Positions 8,369 through 16,409 of a stretch of DNA of 44,164 bases are shown one piece after another. The stretch lies in the NCBI RefSeq assembly GCF_000417505.1, contig NZ_APHY01000010.1, positions 1 to 44,164 on the forward strand. The letters are read 5' to 3'. Every line of letters starts with the position of its first letter. Position 1 is the first letter of the stretch. The position numbers and the translations under genes were made by a program. The stretch comes from Megasphaera sp. NM10 (GTDB taxonomy: Bacteria; Bacillota; Negativicutes; Veillonellales; Megasphaeraceae). The notes under the pieces are model-generated. The model was not told where the DNA came from. It did not search any database and saw only the letters and a program-made list of their open reading frames with translations.

Positions 8369-9040
8369 GTTTTTTTCTCCTTTGTTGATGATCTTTTCAA
8401 GCTGTGCCCGGTTCTTCATGTGACACGGGCAGGAAATATTATTGACAATCAGCATATTGTCATTCAGGCTGGCCGTGACCTGATAGTCTTCGTCGATGGC
8501 GTCGATAAAACCATTTTCCAGGGCCTGGTCGGCCGTCATCCACGTTTCATCGTCCATCATCTGTGCCAATTCATCCGTTGTCTTATGACATCGTTCCTCA
8601 TAGACGTTCAAAATCGTTTCTTTCGTCGATGCCAATGCTTTCTGCAATTTGGCCAGGCCCTGTTCATCGTAGCCGCCGATGAGAAAAGATGCCGGGTTGT
8701 GAATCATATACAGTGCATTCCGCGGCATTTCGACGTTGTCGCCAGCACAAGCGATGATAGTGGCCGCACTGGCACACATCCCGTCGATGTGCATGGTCTT
8801 CTTGCCGCTGTAGCCTTTGAGCATCGTATAAATGGCCTGGGCCGCGAATACGTCGCCACCGGGACTGTTGATACGTACTGTCAGATTCTTGCCGCCACAT
8901 TCTTTCAAATCGTCGTTGAACTGGCGCGGCGTAACGTCATCGTCGTACCATGACTGCGAAGCGATGGCGCCATACAGCAGCAGTTCTGCATTGTCATCGC
9001 CCGCTTCATTGACGAAACGCCAAAATCTTTTACTCTTCAT
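7970..9040 (-). CDS. Head maturation protease with C-terminal scaffold (lambda gpC type, ClpP/S49-like)
   Basis: 356 residues. The N-terminal 200 residues are a ClpP-like serine protease: VRINSPGGDVFAAQAIY oxyanion region, catalytic Ser at about residue 91 in DGMCASAATII, catalytic His at about 114 in MIHNPASF, and an acidic residue in the DDETWMTA segment near 164. The C-terminal 130 residues are helical, charged and scaffold-like. The ATG overlaps the portal stop region by 11 bases and has an AAAGGAG SD. The arrangement is that of lambda C/Nu3, where the protease also carries the scaffold sequence. Confidence 0.92.
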   Translation of the reverse strand: MKSKRFWRFVNEAGDDNAELLLYGAIASQSWYDDDVTPRQFNDDLKECGGKNLTVRINSPGGDVFAAQAIYTMLKGYSGKKTMHIDGMCASAATIIACAGDNVEMPRNALYMIHNPASFLIGGYDEQGLAKLQKALASTKETILNVYEERCHKTTDELAQMMDDETWMTADQALENGFIDAIDEDYQVTASLNDNMLIVNNISCPCHMKNRAQLEKIINKGEKNMDDKTLASKLAALLGLNPQNANKDADESKRIAELKALKNGNVYTDAMIDRAISDGRTADDVAPYIEAAAGVQSPSDQALASVRTMIMEQMQSGSEQVTPVPKTGMPQDQTAVKKAQDIEDVVNAANRLRGAK

Positions 9041-10622
9041 GGGTTGTCTCTCCTTTGTCGGCCAGCACTTCCGGGCTTCCGATAGTCAGGCCGTATCTTT
9101 CAATCATCTTCTGTTCGTATGCCAGCTGTTCCAGGTTTTCTTCCAGGTCCGTGCCTGTCAGTTCGGCCGCTTCTCGTTCGCGTGTGCTCAAACCGTATGT
9201 CGTCCGCAAGGCACTGCCATTGACGTCTTTTACCGGGTCAAGTATCGTCATGGTCGGTCCATACCAATCGGCATTGCACCAACATTTCCGAATTAATGGA
9301 TCCGTGAAGAATCCCGGTGCTTTGACGCGGCCGATGGCAATGGCTTCGGCCAGCCACATTTCATAGACAGGCTGGCAGAAATCGCGGGCGAACCAGATGC
9401 GCCGGCGCTTATATTCTTCCCACGCCTGTAGCATGGCGGCACGGGAGGCCGAATAGGACGACGTGAAATGCTTCATCAGGACTTCGTAAGGCTGGCCGAT
9501 GGCGCTGCCGACCATTTCCAACAGCTTCGTCGTGAAGGCGTCAAACGTTGACATGCTGCGCGACGCATCGACGCTTTTGACATCGACCCCACGGGGCAGG
9601 GCATTGATGGTTCCAGGCCCTAATGCGTATTCGTCCGGGTCGATGACGGGCCCGCCCTGGGGGTCAATGGTTTTGCCGATGAAGTCATTCAGCGTGCCGC
9701 CAGATGTCTGGGACTCTGTGAAAAACAGCGAGAAAAAAGACTTTACAATGGCAGCTGTCAGCTCGGCTGTCGTGTAACGGCTGACTTGTTTCAACGTCTC
9801 AATGACAGGGGATAAATACGGCGCTCCCCGATATTGTTCCGGCCGCTGGTCATTGCTGGTCTGTATGATGTTTGGCATGCCGCAAATGTCGCCCCATGCT
9901 TTGACGCGGGTCCAGGTGGCAATCGTCCCTATATCTACCGGGTCGCCAGGTACTTTGTTCGATACCCAATAGGCGGCGACGGCTCCATCCGGGTCGATTT
10001 CTACGCCGGATATGATTTTGTTCCCCGGTGTGGGCGCCGTCATTTCGACGGCATACGGCCCGGTAATACCATAGTAGTCCCGGCCATAGGGATTGCTTAT
10101 CCGGTTTCCTTCTAGGAGTTGAAGGCGCAAGCTGTACGGCATATCCGCTGTCGGCGGCCGGCGTTTGAACAGGCAAAAGGCATCTCCATCCACGAGATAG
10201 CCCGTGTAGTTGATGTCCTGCATGTCGTAAAAATTATTGCGCCTCGTCAGATCGCACTGTGTCGAGCTGGCCCACAGGTCGAATTCCTGGGCTACATGGC
10301 GTGACCATTCCCGTGATTCGTCGGCCGTCATGCCTAACAGCTTGTACTTGGGACGCGGAAACAGATGCAACCCCGCCCCAATCGTATGCAGTGAACTGGT
10401 CATGATAGCCGCTGCCCCAATGGGCGTATTGATAGATTGGTCGGCACTGCGGTTGCGCAACGTATACAGATTGGCGTTTACGTCTGATTTTGCGGAATAT
10501 TTTCGCGGATTGTAGGCTTTTAGAATATTGCTTTCGTGCGAAGCCCCGCCGTTTGAATAACCGCTGTTCTGGATTGTCGGCGTCCGCGCCTTTTGTCGTG
10601 ACCGTTTATTTCGTTTTGCCAT
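9030..10622 (-). CDS. Phage portal protein, lambda gpB family
   Basis: 530 residues, matching lambda gpB (533). Visible family signatures: a basic N-terminus (MAKRNKRSRQKARTP), SIAMTSSLHTIGAGLHLFP-like segment (AAIMTSSLHTIGAG), DGDAFCLFKRR, LQLLEGNRISNP, PYLSPVIETLKQVSRYT, and SYSASRAAMLQAWEEYKRRR near the clip/crown. The dodecameric portal is the DNA entry gate and head-tail junction. Strong SD AAGGAGG; spaced 12 bases after the gpW-like gene and overlapping the protease start. Confidence 0.94.
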   Translation of the reverse strand: MAKRNKRSRQKARTPTIQNSGYSNGGASHESNILKAYNPRKYSAKSDVNANLYTLRNRSADQSINTPIGAAAIMTSSLHTIGAGLHLFPRPKYKLLGMTADESREWSRHVAQEFDLWASSTQCDLTRRNNFYDMQDINYTGYLVDGDAFCLFKRRPPTADMPYSLRLQLLEGNRISNPYGRDYYGITGPYAVEMTAPTPGNKIISGVEIDPDGAVAAYWVSNKVPGDPVDIGTIATWTRVKAWGDICGMPNIIQTSNDQRPEQYRGAPYLSPVIETLKQVSRYTTAELTAAIVKSFFSLFFTESQTSGGTLNDFIGKTIDPQGGPVIDPDEYALGPGTINALPRGVDVKSVDASRSMSTFDAFTTKLLEMVGSAIGQPYEVLMKHFTSSYSASRAAMLQAWEEYKRRRIWFARDFCQPVYEMWLAEAIAIGRVKAPGFFTDPLIRKCWCNADWYGPTMTILDPVKDVNGSALRTTYGLSTREREAAELTGTDLEENLEQLAYEQKMIERYGLTIGSPEVLADKGETTHEE

Positions 10623-10634
10623 GGTCGGCCCTCC

Positions 10635-10853
10635 TTAATCGAAAAATACAATGCGCTTCCCGCGCCCTTTCCCTGGCGTTTCACTGTCATCCAGCGTCGC
10701 CCCACTGGCAATCAAGTTGTCGATGGCGACGCGGATGCTGGACAAGTCCGCCCTTGTCAGGGTCCGGTTCCCGATGGTATACGACTGTCCCATCAAAACG
10801 GCCTTCTCGGCTTCTACATACCGGGCCAGTCGTTCATTTTGCAGTTTACTCAT
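10635..10853 (-). CDS. gpW-like head-tail joining protein (DUF6148 type)
   Basis: 72 residues when started at the ATG at 10853, 4 bases after AGGAGG. Contains ARYVEAEKAVLMGQSYTIG and RTLTRADLSSIRVAI, the hallmark 'GQSY.IG.R.LTRADL..IR' pattern of DUF6148/gpW-like small helical proteins. It is located between terminase and portal, exactly where lambda W lies; gpW is added to the filled head before gpFII and the tail. Confidence 0.85.
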   Translation of the reverse strand: MSKLQNERLARYVEAEKAVLMGQSYTIGNRTLTRADLSSIRVAIDNLIASGATLDDSETPGKGRGKRIVFFD

Positions 10854-10861
10854 GGTTCCTC

Positions 10862-12773
10862 CTACCAAATGTTCGTCTGTTTGCTGACCCGTCTTTTCCT
10901 TGCGGGCTTAGGTGGTTCTTTTCTGACAACCGCTTCCTGTGCCGGCTGTTTCATGATAGTTTGCAGTTCATCCCATTGCGGATTGACCGACAACATGCAT
11001 CCCAGGTTGTAGACTCGAAGATCTAGAGGTTCGTTTCGGACACCTGTTGTCGTCTGCCATACCTCACGGATAACTCCGTTTTTTTTTGACTTTCGTCTTA
11101 TGTTCAGAAATAAGTCCCTTGAAATAGAGTTCGTCATATCCCCGGTTATCCAGGCCGTCGCTGTTTTCATTCAACGGGAAATGCATGTATTGAGGCCCTG
11201 TGGCTTTGATGGCCAGGCGGTTCATGACCTGCTGTTTGCCATCGTCTACGCCGAGGATGACCAGCGGTATCGGTGTCCCCGATGCCTTCCCAATTTTATA
11301 GTTCAACGGTATGCCCGGCATGTTGCTGTAACCTTTGATAGCGAACCGCTGTTTTGTGAAATTCGCTTCACAATAGCGATAGACATGGCCGGTATAATGG
11401 CCGCCAGAGTCGATGAAGGTACGGACGATTTTCAGCCCGGTTCCGTTTTTGAACCGGTACACGTGTTCGAGAATGGTGTCCAATTCTTCCCAGGTTGATT
11501 CCTGGTCTGGACGACCTAAAATAACGCCCTTGCGGATACCCCACGACTCTTCACCGGCTCCCCAACCACATACTTCATATTCCAGTCGGTTGTCCTGGGT
11601 ATCGACGGCTGCTGTCAATAACAGCACGCCATCGGGCAACTCCGCTCCATACGATTCGCGGCGCCTGACGAAAATCGTTTCGTCATCGAACGCCCCTGGC
11701 TGTCGATAGCTTTCGCCGAACCGCGTGTTGACCACAACCTGTTCGCGCGTCGGGTCTCCTTTGGCTTCCAGCCATTCCCGCATGATTTCATTCCAGCTGG
11801 TCCAGGGAGAAGTGAAAGCATTGATGAAAAAGGAACGGATACCATTCGACCGGGCCTTTGGATTCTGTGCTCGATAGCCTTGAACAGCGTTCTTCATTTG
11901 CCGTTCCGTGAATTCATAGCCACATGCCGGGCATCTCCATTTTACGTGATGTACAATAGCATGCCGTTCGCCCCGGTCATCTTTGTATGTCTCTGCATCG
12001 GTTTCCATGTCGAGATACCGGAGCAGATGCCATTCCCCGCAATTAGGGCATTGATGCTGCCATTCTTCCTGCGTGCCGGCGATGTATTCCGCATCAATCC
12101 GGCTGCTTCCCTCGGTTGTCGGCGTCGAAAACAGCCCCATGACCCGATTCCAGAAAGTCGTCATTCGTTTGGCTGCCAGGTCTACCGGGTCGCCTTCGGT
12201 TCCAGCCGAATCGGGAAATCGGTCCACCTCGTCGGCCAGCAGAATCCGTATCGGACGGCTGGCCAGTCCGGCTGGGCTGTTAGCTCCACACATGACCAGT
12301 CGGCCGCCTGGGAAGAATTTCGACAGAATCGTATTATTTCCATCCCTGGTTTTAGCCGTCTTATCCCCGGCCCGCTTCACATCGTAGAACAACGAACTCA
12401 ATACGGGCGTGTCGCGGATCATGGGAGCAATACGTGATTTGGAATAATCCTGGGCCATGTCTACTGTCGGCTGTATCATCATGATGGAAGCCGGGTCCAG
12501 GTGGGCAAAGCGCCCGATGACGTTGTTCATGATGTCTGATTTACCGATCTGCGCCGCTGACTTGACGACGACGCGATGTACGCCGGGTTCTGTGAAGGCA
12601 TCCATGATGGCCCGTTGGTACTCGGCCCGTTCCGTCCGCCATTTGCCCGGCTCTGACGAAACGCCGGCCGACAAATAGCGGTATGTATCCGCCCATTCGC
12701 TGACAGACGTCTTCGGCAGCGGTTTCAAGCCGTGTCGGGAAATATATTGCCACAATTCTTTCGCTGACTTCAT
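10862..12773 (-). pseudogene. Terminase large subunit (gpA family), frameshift at an A9 run
   Basis: ATPase and nuclease that packages DNA. The N-terminal part reads in one frame from 12773: Walker A-like KSAAQIGKSD at residues 71-80, Walker B LLADEVD near 178-184, a CPNC...CPAC zinc-ribbon insert, and a nuclease-domain FIDSGGHYTGHVY. At 11079-11087 nine A residues shift the frame, giving a premature end (KKKRSYP). One base fewer gives KKNGVIREVWQTT... and continues to 10862 with the family's C-terminal 'G...NEPLDLRVYNL' motif. The joined product would be about 636 residues, equal to lambda gpA (641). Either a sequence error, a mutation, or slippage on the A9 run restores it. Confidence 0.88.
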
Positions 12774-13288
12774 GGCTCGTCCTCCTCTTCTACTTCTTCA
12801 TCGGTGAAGAGATCCGGACTGTATTCACTCAGCTCAGATAGCTTTTCTTCCAATTCTTTCGTCAATCTGGCGTAAATTTCTTCTTTGGTTTTCCCTTCCA
12901 GTTGTGGCGCCAGTTTTGTCGGCAGTCCCAACAGTTGCGTCCTCAAGTTAGACAACATTTCTGTCATAACTAATTCGACCGTTTTGGCACTGTATACACG
13001 GTGTTCCATCTTGGCCAGGCGTAATTCAGCGATTTCCCGCTTCGTCTTTTCATGCCGGGCTTTTTCGGTCATATAGTCTATGTCTTCATCGCCGCCGCTT
13101 CCTTTGGTGGCGTCTTTGTAATTGAGGATGGATTGTACCAAAAAGACGCCGCCACTCTTGTCTTTTTCATCGCGAATGACGATGCCTTCCTGGATTAACT
13201 GAGAGATTCTAGGAGGGGTTAAGCCGATTGCGTCGGCCAGCGAACGCTGAGTAACCGTGATTTCACGGGCTTTCCCGCGTACTTTCAT
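12770..13288 (-). CDS. Terminase small subunit (gpNu1 type)
   Basis: 172 residues, near lambda gpNu1 (181). N-terminal winged helix-turn-helix (VTQRSLADAIGLTPPRISQLIQEG) for binding cosB-like sites, then a linker with DYMTEKARHEKTKREIAELRLAKMEHRVYSAK (shortened: EKARHEKTKREIAELRL), the conserved motif of DNA-packaging protein Nu1, and a very acidic C-terminus that would contact the large subunit. It overlaps the large subunit start by 4 bases (ATGA). First gene of the late block after a 516-base gap. Confidence 0.88.
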   Translation of the reverse strand: MKVRGKAREITVTQRSLADAIGLTPPRISQLIQEGIVIRDEKDKSGGVFLVQSILNYKDATKGSGGDEDIDYMTEKARHEKTKREIAELRLAKMEHRVYSAKTVELVMTEMLSNLRTQLLGLPTKLAPQLEGKTKEEIYARLTKELEEKLSELSEYSPDLFTDEEVEEEDEP

Positions 13289-13431
13289 GACGCCCTCCCT
13301 CCTCTCTGACTTAACATTTTGATTTGTTTATGCGGACGCATGAGCTATATAAATAAATCATACCCCGCTTCACTAAAACCATTTGAAAATATAAATTAAG
13401 GGCTGAATTTTACTAAAATCTAGTTTTCTTT

Positions 13432-13450
13432 CGGGCGCCGCGGTCGCGCA
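13432..13450. other. Candidate cohesive-end site (cosN-like GC core)
   Basis: CGGGCGCCGCGGTCGCGCA stands out as a GC-rich, partly palindromic block (centre CCGCGG) inside AT-rich DNA, about 150 bases before the nu1 start. Lambda cosN is also a GC-rich partial palindrome at a comparable distance (about 190 bases) upstream of nu1. The assignment is inference from geometry and base composition; no packaged-end data. Confidence 0.35.
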
Positions 13451-13666
13451 AGGCTTTTGTTAACCCAGAAGAACCTAGTCAAAAAAAATCCAGAAATAAA
13501 AATTTCCGGACTCATCGAATCAAAAATCTTATTTTCCTCAAGTTGACCAGAAACCTTCGCAAAACCTTTCTGTTTTGTATCCAGCGTCTCCAATGCGCAC
13601 AGCATACAGGCAAGGTACATCCTGTGCATTGACCCGTGGCGCATGACTGCTGTCCGGGTAGTACAA

Positions 13667-13690
13667 CACCCCGTCTATGTGGACGGGGTG
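13667..13690. repeat. Perfect 9-bp hairpin (CACCCCGTC / GACGGGGTG)
   Basis: Perfect inverted repeat with a 6-base loop between the ArpU-like gene and terminase. Neither strand has a T-run after the stem, so it is not a standard intrinsic terminator. It could be a processing, operator or packaging-related structure. Confidence 0.55.
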
Positions 13691-13804
13691 CTGCTCCTTG
13701 CGTGTCTATCTATTCTTGAGGGGTGAAAACAATCATGTGCTCTATGCCATTCCCATTGCTTCACATATACACTATACCACAGGTCCAACCTGAACTACCA
13801 TGAA

Positions 13805-14248
13805 CTAGCATGAACTAATTTTATTTTTTTTGAAGATTTTGTCGAATTCTTCCAGCGCCTGGGCACGCAGTCCGTTTTCCTTGCGCCGAAGCCAGCTGTC
13901 TGAGCAGATTCCTTCGCAGGCTTTTTCCCAGGTTTCGTGCCACAAATAATGCCGCTTCATTATCGCCTGCATCCGCTCATCGTCCATACATTCGACGAGC
14001 TTCTTGAATTCCCACGGGCGGTTTACGGTCTGAAGGTATTCACGTAACATTTTGTCGCGCTTATCCAGAAACCCGATAATCCGGTCTTCCATCGCATTCC
14101 GCCCGTTCCCGCCGCTGACTCGCGGCTTTTCATAATCAATGGCATTCAATGCCAGCAAGTCGTGTTGGATCTGACTGATTTCTTTCAGCAGCATGTTGGC
14201 TTTTTCTTCCGACTCATAGACCAGTTTGAGATACTCTGTGCTTGTCAC
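13805..14248 (-). CDS. ArpU / DUF1492-like phage late-gene regulator (putative)
   Basis: 147 residues from a GTG start that overlaps the previous stop (GTGA) after a GGAGGGG SD. Mostly helical: an N-terminal coiled coil (YESEEKANMLLKEISQIQHDLL), a basic centre, and a C-terminal MKRHYLWHETWEKACEGICSDSWLRRK that resembles a sigma-70 region 4-like helix-turn-helix. Proteins of this size and pattern at the end of the early operon, just before terminase, are typically ArpU/RinA-type activators of late transcription. Function is inferred from position and the HTH-like tail. Confidence 0.65.
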   Translation of the reverse strand: MTSTEYLKLVYESEEKANMLLKEISQIQHDLLALNAIDYEKPRVSGGNGRNAMEDRIIGFLDKRDKMLREYLQTVNRPWEFKKLVECMDDERMQAIMKRHYLWHETWEKACEGICSDSWLRRKENGLRAQALEEFDKIFKKNKISSC

Positions 14249-14700
14249 GCTACCCCTCCCTCCAATTTCGGTGCCGGCATTTCCGCTTCAATGTCCAGCG
14301 TCATCTGCGCCCGCTTTCCCTGGATGAATAATTCCGCTTCCTTCATGGCGCTTCGCACGGCATTGTCCAGCTCCATCCAGCTTTTAGCATAAATCTTTTC
14401 CGTCTTGAATGTAGCGACTAATTCATCATCGCCATGCATCGCTCCCGATAAAACGTAATTGTTGATGCTGTTGTCCCGATTGTATTTAATTACGATGTCT
14501 TCAATCACCCCATCGCATACCGCGGCAAAGCAGGTATCCACATTGGCCATGACGGGAAAAATATGCTCCATGGCCTTATATAATTCTGGCCGGGCCAGTT
14601 CTTTGCTTTTCAGTACATATTCCCGCGGCACTTCTTTTTCGTTTTCGAGGTATCCGATTCGGACAACATTACTGCGCACGTGAATCTTGCTGATGATCAT
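14245..14700 (-). CDS. Unknown phage protein
   Basis: 151 residues; ATG overlaps the upstream stop (ATGA) and follows AAGGTGA. Mixed alpha/beta: IRIGYLENEKEVPREYV-like strands (VRIGYLENEKEVPREYVL), then FPVMANVDTCFAAVCDGVIEDIVIKY and a C-terminal WMELDNAVRSAMKEAELFIQG helix. I do not recognise the family. Its four-gene coupled context, between the HNH/AT-hook genes and the ArpU-like gene, suggests a role late in early expression. Confidence 0.7.
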   Translation of the reverse strand: MIISKIHVRSNVVRIGYLENEKEVPREYVLKSKELARPELYKAMEHIFPVMANVDTCFAAVCDGVIEDIVIKYNRDNSINNYVLSGAMHGDDELVATFKTEKIYAKSWMELDNAVRSAMKEAELFIQGKRAQMTLDIEAEMPAPKLEGGVA

Positions 14701-14891
14701 AACTTCACCTTGCTTTCGATGAACGTAATGTGCACCTTGAATCCGCAGATAGTCGCAATCTCTTCCAGCGCCTGCTTCAATAGCATCCGGCGTATACGAT
14801 ACCTGCGGTTCCTCCGCTTCTCCTGCCGCTTCTTCTCAACCCGGCTAATCGCTTTTTCCGCTGTCGGGTCTTGGTAGTGTTCACTGTTCAT
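14697..14891 (-). CDS. Small basic phage protein, unknown
   Basis: 64 residues. The N-terminal half is extremely basic (RVEKKRQEKRRNRRYRIRRM), the C-terminal half is a short alpha/beta segment (LEEIATICGFKVHITFIES). The basic stretch suggests nucleic acid binding. Start has only a weak GGCGA-type SD; stop overlaps the next start. No family recognised. Confidence 0.6.
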   Translation of the reverse strand: MNSEHYQDPTAEKAISRVEKKRQEKRRNRRYRIRRMLLKQALEEIATICGFKVHITFIESKVKL

Positions 14892-14900
14892 TCGCCTCGC

Positions 14901-15092
14901 CTACTTTCCGAAAATCTTTTCCGATACTTCGTTCATGTCAATGTCTTCCTCTACTTTCTTCTTCGGTCGTCCTGGATGTTTCTTGGGCTTCACTGTCGTT
15001 TCCAGATTGTCCAGGATGCGGCCGCCCGTCAAAATGTCCAGAACTTTTTTCACGGATTCGTCGTCCCCGGTAATGCTGATATGCACTTCCAT
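14901..15092 (-). CDS. Small phage protein with AT-hook-like motif
   Basis: 63 residues from the ATG at 15092, which follows GGAGGTGA by 4 bases; the longer upstream frame is inside the HNH gene. N-terminal VHISITGDDESVKKVLDILTGG looks like a ferredoxin-like strand-helix unit; the middle has PKKHPGRPKKKVEED, containing a GRP AT-hook core flanked by lysines, followed by an acidic tail. Likely a DNA-binding accessory, function unknown. Confidence 0.65.
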   Translation of the reverse strand: MEVHISITGDDESVKKVLDILTGGRILDNLETTVKPKKHPGRPKKKVEEDIDMNEVSEKIFGK

Positions 15093-15103
15093 CGTCTCAC
15101 CTC

Positions 15104-15400
15104 CTATTCCTTGCGCGCGCCTGCATCCCCGTAAATGGTTCGTAAGTAGGCAACGCACTTCGTTCGTATTTCTGCCGCCCTGGCCCCGTGATGGCGTTCG
15201 TAATGGCATCGCTCACAAAGCGTGACGGTTTTGTTGATTTCGTCTGATTTATAAATCCCGCACGGCTCATGGTGCATCTTTTCCCCGTCGTCGATGTATC
15301 TCCCGCAGACGATGCACTTATACCCGTCTCTTTCGTGTACGCTGTCGTTGAGCCGTTTTAGCTTGACTCCCCGGAGGCGTACCCTTTTCGTTTTTGCAAT
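15104..15400 (-). CDS. HNH endonuclease, probable ATT start
   Basis: About 98 residues of clear HNH type: RLNDSVHERDGYKCIVCG with the first CxxC, a DDGEKMHHEPCG motif carrying the catalytic His pair, and TLCERCHYERHHG with the second CxxC and terminal His. HNH proteins next to terminase help cut cos DNA in HK97-like phages. The frame has no ATG, GTG or TTG before the conserved core: upstream of it is a TGA at about 15420. The reading ATT GCA AAA ACG AAA (MAKTKRVRLRG style, start 15400) with GGAGGG 13 bases upstream is the likeliest start. It overlaps the Rep gene by 83 bases; a ribosomal shift from Rep is an alternative. Confidence 0.75.
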   Translation of the reverse strand: MAKTKRVRLRGVKLKRLNDSVHERDGYKCIVCGRYIDDGEKMHHEPCGIYKSDEINKTVTLCERCHYERHHGARAAEIRTKCVAYLRTIYGDAGARKE

Positions 15401-16160
15401 ATACGTCGCTATCCCTCCTCGTCATTTTTACCGTGATATGCCAGCCCGTCAATTCATTGAACGTACTGCTGGCTTCGATGAATTCATAGCCAGGATATAA
15501 TTTCTCCCATACGTCCCGGCATTCGGTCTGTCCGGCCAGTTCTTCCAGCTTGCGATGCGTAAACGCCCAGTCTGTTTTCGTGACCTTCGGGTTTTCCAGA
15601 TTTCGAGAACAAATATATGTGTTCTCAAATTTCTCTTTGTTGCGGGCTTCCTTCATGATGTATTGGCAGAGCCGCTGCATCAATTCCGCATCGTCTATCC
15701 GCAACCGGCTGGCATTGCTCAGGCCATTGCCCCAAACGTCTTCCAGCTCATTACGGTCCAGGCCTCCGCTAATAATCAGGTGAAAATGAATATTCGTCCC
15801 CTTTCGTTCGATGGCTCCCATATACTTTACCGAGGGAAGCCCCGCTTTTTTACGCCGACGGTTCACGCGCTTGATGAAATTATGGAAGTCTTTCTTGGCA
15901 TTCTTTACGTTGTCCCGTTTGTGCAGCGTGTCATAGGTCAATGTCAAATAAACATCGTCTCCCGTGAAATTCGTTTTTACTTTCTGGCAGAATGTTCGCA
16001 ATGCCTTCTTTTTATTTCGGCGTACTTGATCCGGCGAAGACAGGTTGACTTTCTTTTCTCTCATCTTCTTTCCACGTTTCCCCATATCGGGAACTTCAAA
16101 CAAATCCGTTTCAAAATATCTTTTTCCGCAGAAATATTTCACATTACGAACAAACCCCAT
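15318..16160 (-). CDS. HUH-type replication initiator (Rep, G2P/VP4-like)
   Basis: 280 residues from the ATG at 16160 (AAGGAAGTGAG SD). Shows the three rolling-circle Rep motifs: motif I YLTLTYD (residues 71-77), motif II HUH as IHFHLII (His125, His127), and motif III with a candidate catalytic Tyr167 in CQYIMKEARNK. Motif order and length fit replication-associated proteins of filamentous phages, microviruses and small plasmids. Such enzymes nick origin DNA and attach through the Tyr. Its place in a tailed prophage beside ParAB suggests a plasmid-like replication mode; the C-terminus is basic (RQRTRKRRV). Confidence 0.85.
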   Translation of the reverse strand: MGFVRNVKYFCGKRYFETDLFEVPDMGKRGKKMREKKVNLSSPDQVRRNKKKALRTFCQKVKTNFTGDDVYLTLTYDTLHKRDNVKNAKKDFHNFIKRVNRRRKKAGLPSVKYMGAIERKGTNIHFHLIISGGLDRNELEDVWGNGLSNASRLRIDDAELMQRLCQYIMKEARNKEKFENTYICSRNLENPKVTKTDWAFTHRKLEELAGQTECRDVWEKLYPGYEFIEASSTFNELTGWHITVKMTRRDSDVYCKNEKGTPPGSQAKTAQRQRTRKRRV

Positions 16161-16298
16161 GGTCTCACTTCCTTTCCAGGTGGCACTAAATATAACGCCT
16201 ACTACAAGCCCCAATGGGCCTGTGGCCCATCACTTCCTTTATATACATATATATGGAAAAATGGAGACGCTCGAAATGAACGTTTCCATTGTCCATTT

Positions 16299-16409
16299 TT
16301 AATTTAAGATGTGGGCCAGAATATAAATAAATCCGCCCCAAAATAAAAGACTGATGATAATCATACCCCGCCATACTATAGCCCTGAGTTCATAATCTGT
16401 TACGTGCAT
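16299..16409 (-). CDS. 36-residue single-pass membrane protein
   Basis: Small frame MHVTDYELRAIVWRG followed by a hydrophobic helix (MIIISLLFWGGFIYILA) and a short tail. It starts 10 bases inside the end of the zinc-ribbon gene; an in-frame ATG four codons upstream (16421) directly follows AAGGA. The amphipathic N-terminus plus one membrane segment recalls small phage membrane effectors, but no family is recognised. Confidence 0.55.
   Translation of the reverse strand: MHVTDYELRAIVWRGMIIISLLFWGGFIYILAHILN

Larger units (their letters stand above)
13289..13804. other. 516-base gap before terminase; probable cos / late control region
   Basis: No convincing gene. A 74-codon frame on the minus strand (13420-13644) lacks an SD and is probably chance. 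The stretch is AT-rich near the terminase side with T-runs and A-runs, contains an isolated GC-rich core at 13432-13450, and a strong hairpin at 13667-13690. A gap in front of nu1 is where lambda-type phages keep cosN/cosB and where a late promoter would be expected. Confidence 0.55.

Noticed and set aside
10862-11170. Separate 102-codon gene after the terminase
   Set aside because: Only its C-terminal part is meaningful and it continues the terminase protein; the first residues overlap terminase codons in another frame.
13420-13644. 74-codon minus-strand ORF upstream of terminase
   Set aside because: No SD, mixed Cys/Phe composition without motif, and it overlaps the probable cos region.
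15093-15209. N-terminal extension of the AT-hook gene
   Set aside because: The extension overlaps the HNH gene in another frame and the SD sits before the ATG at 15092.
16186-16374. 62-codon minus-strand ORF starting MAGYDYHQ
   Set aside because: It runs in another phase of the small membrane ORF (16299-16409) and across the AT-rich leader of Rep; no SD.
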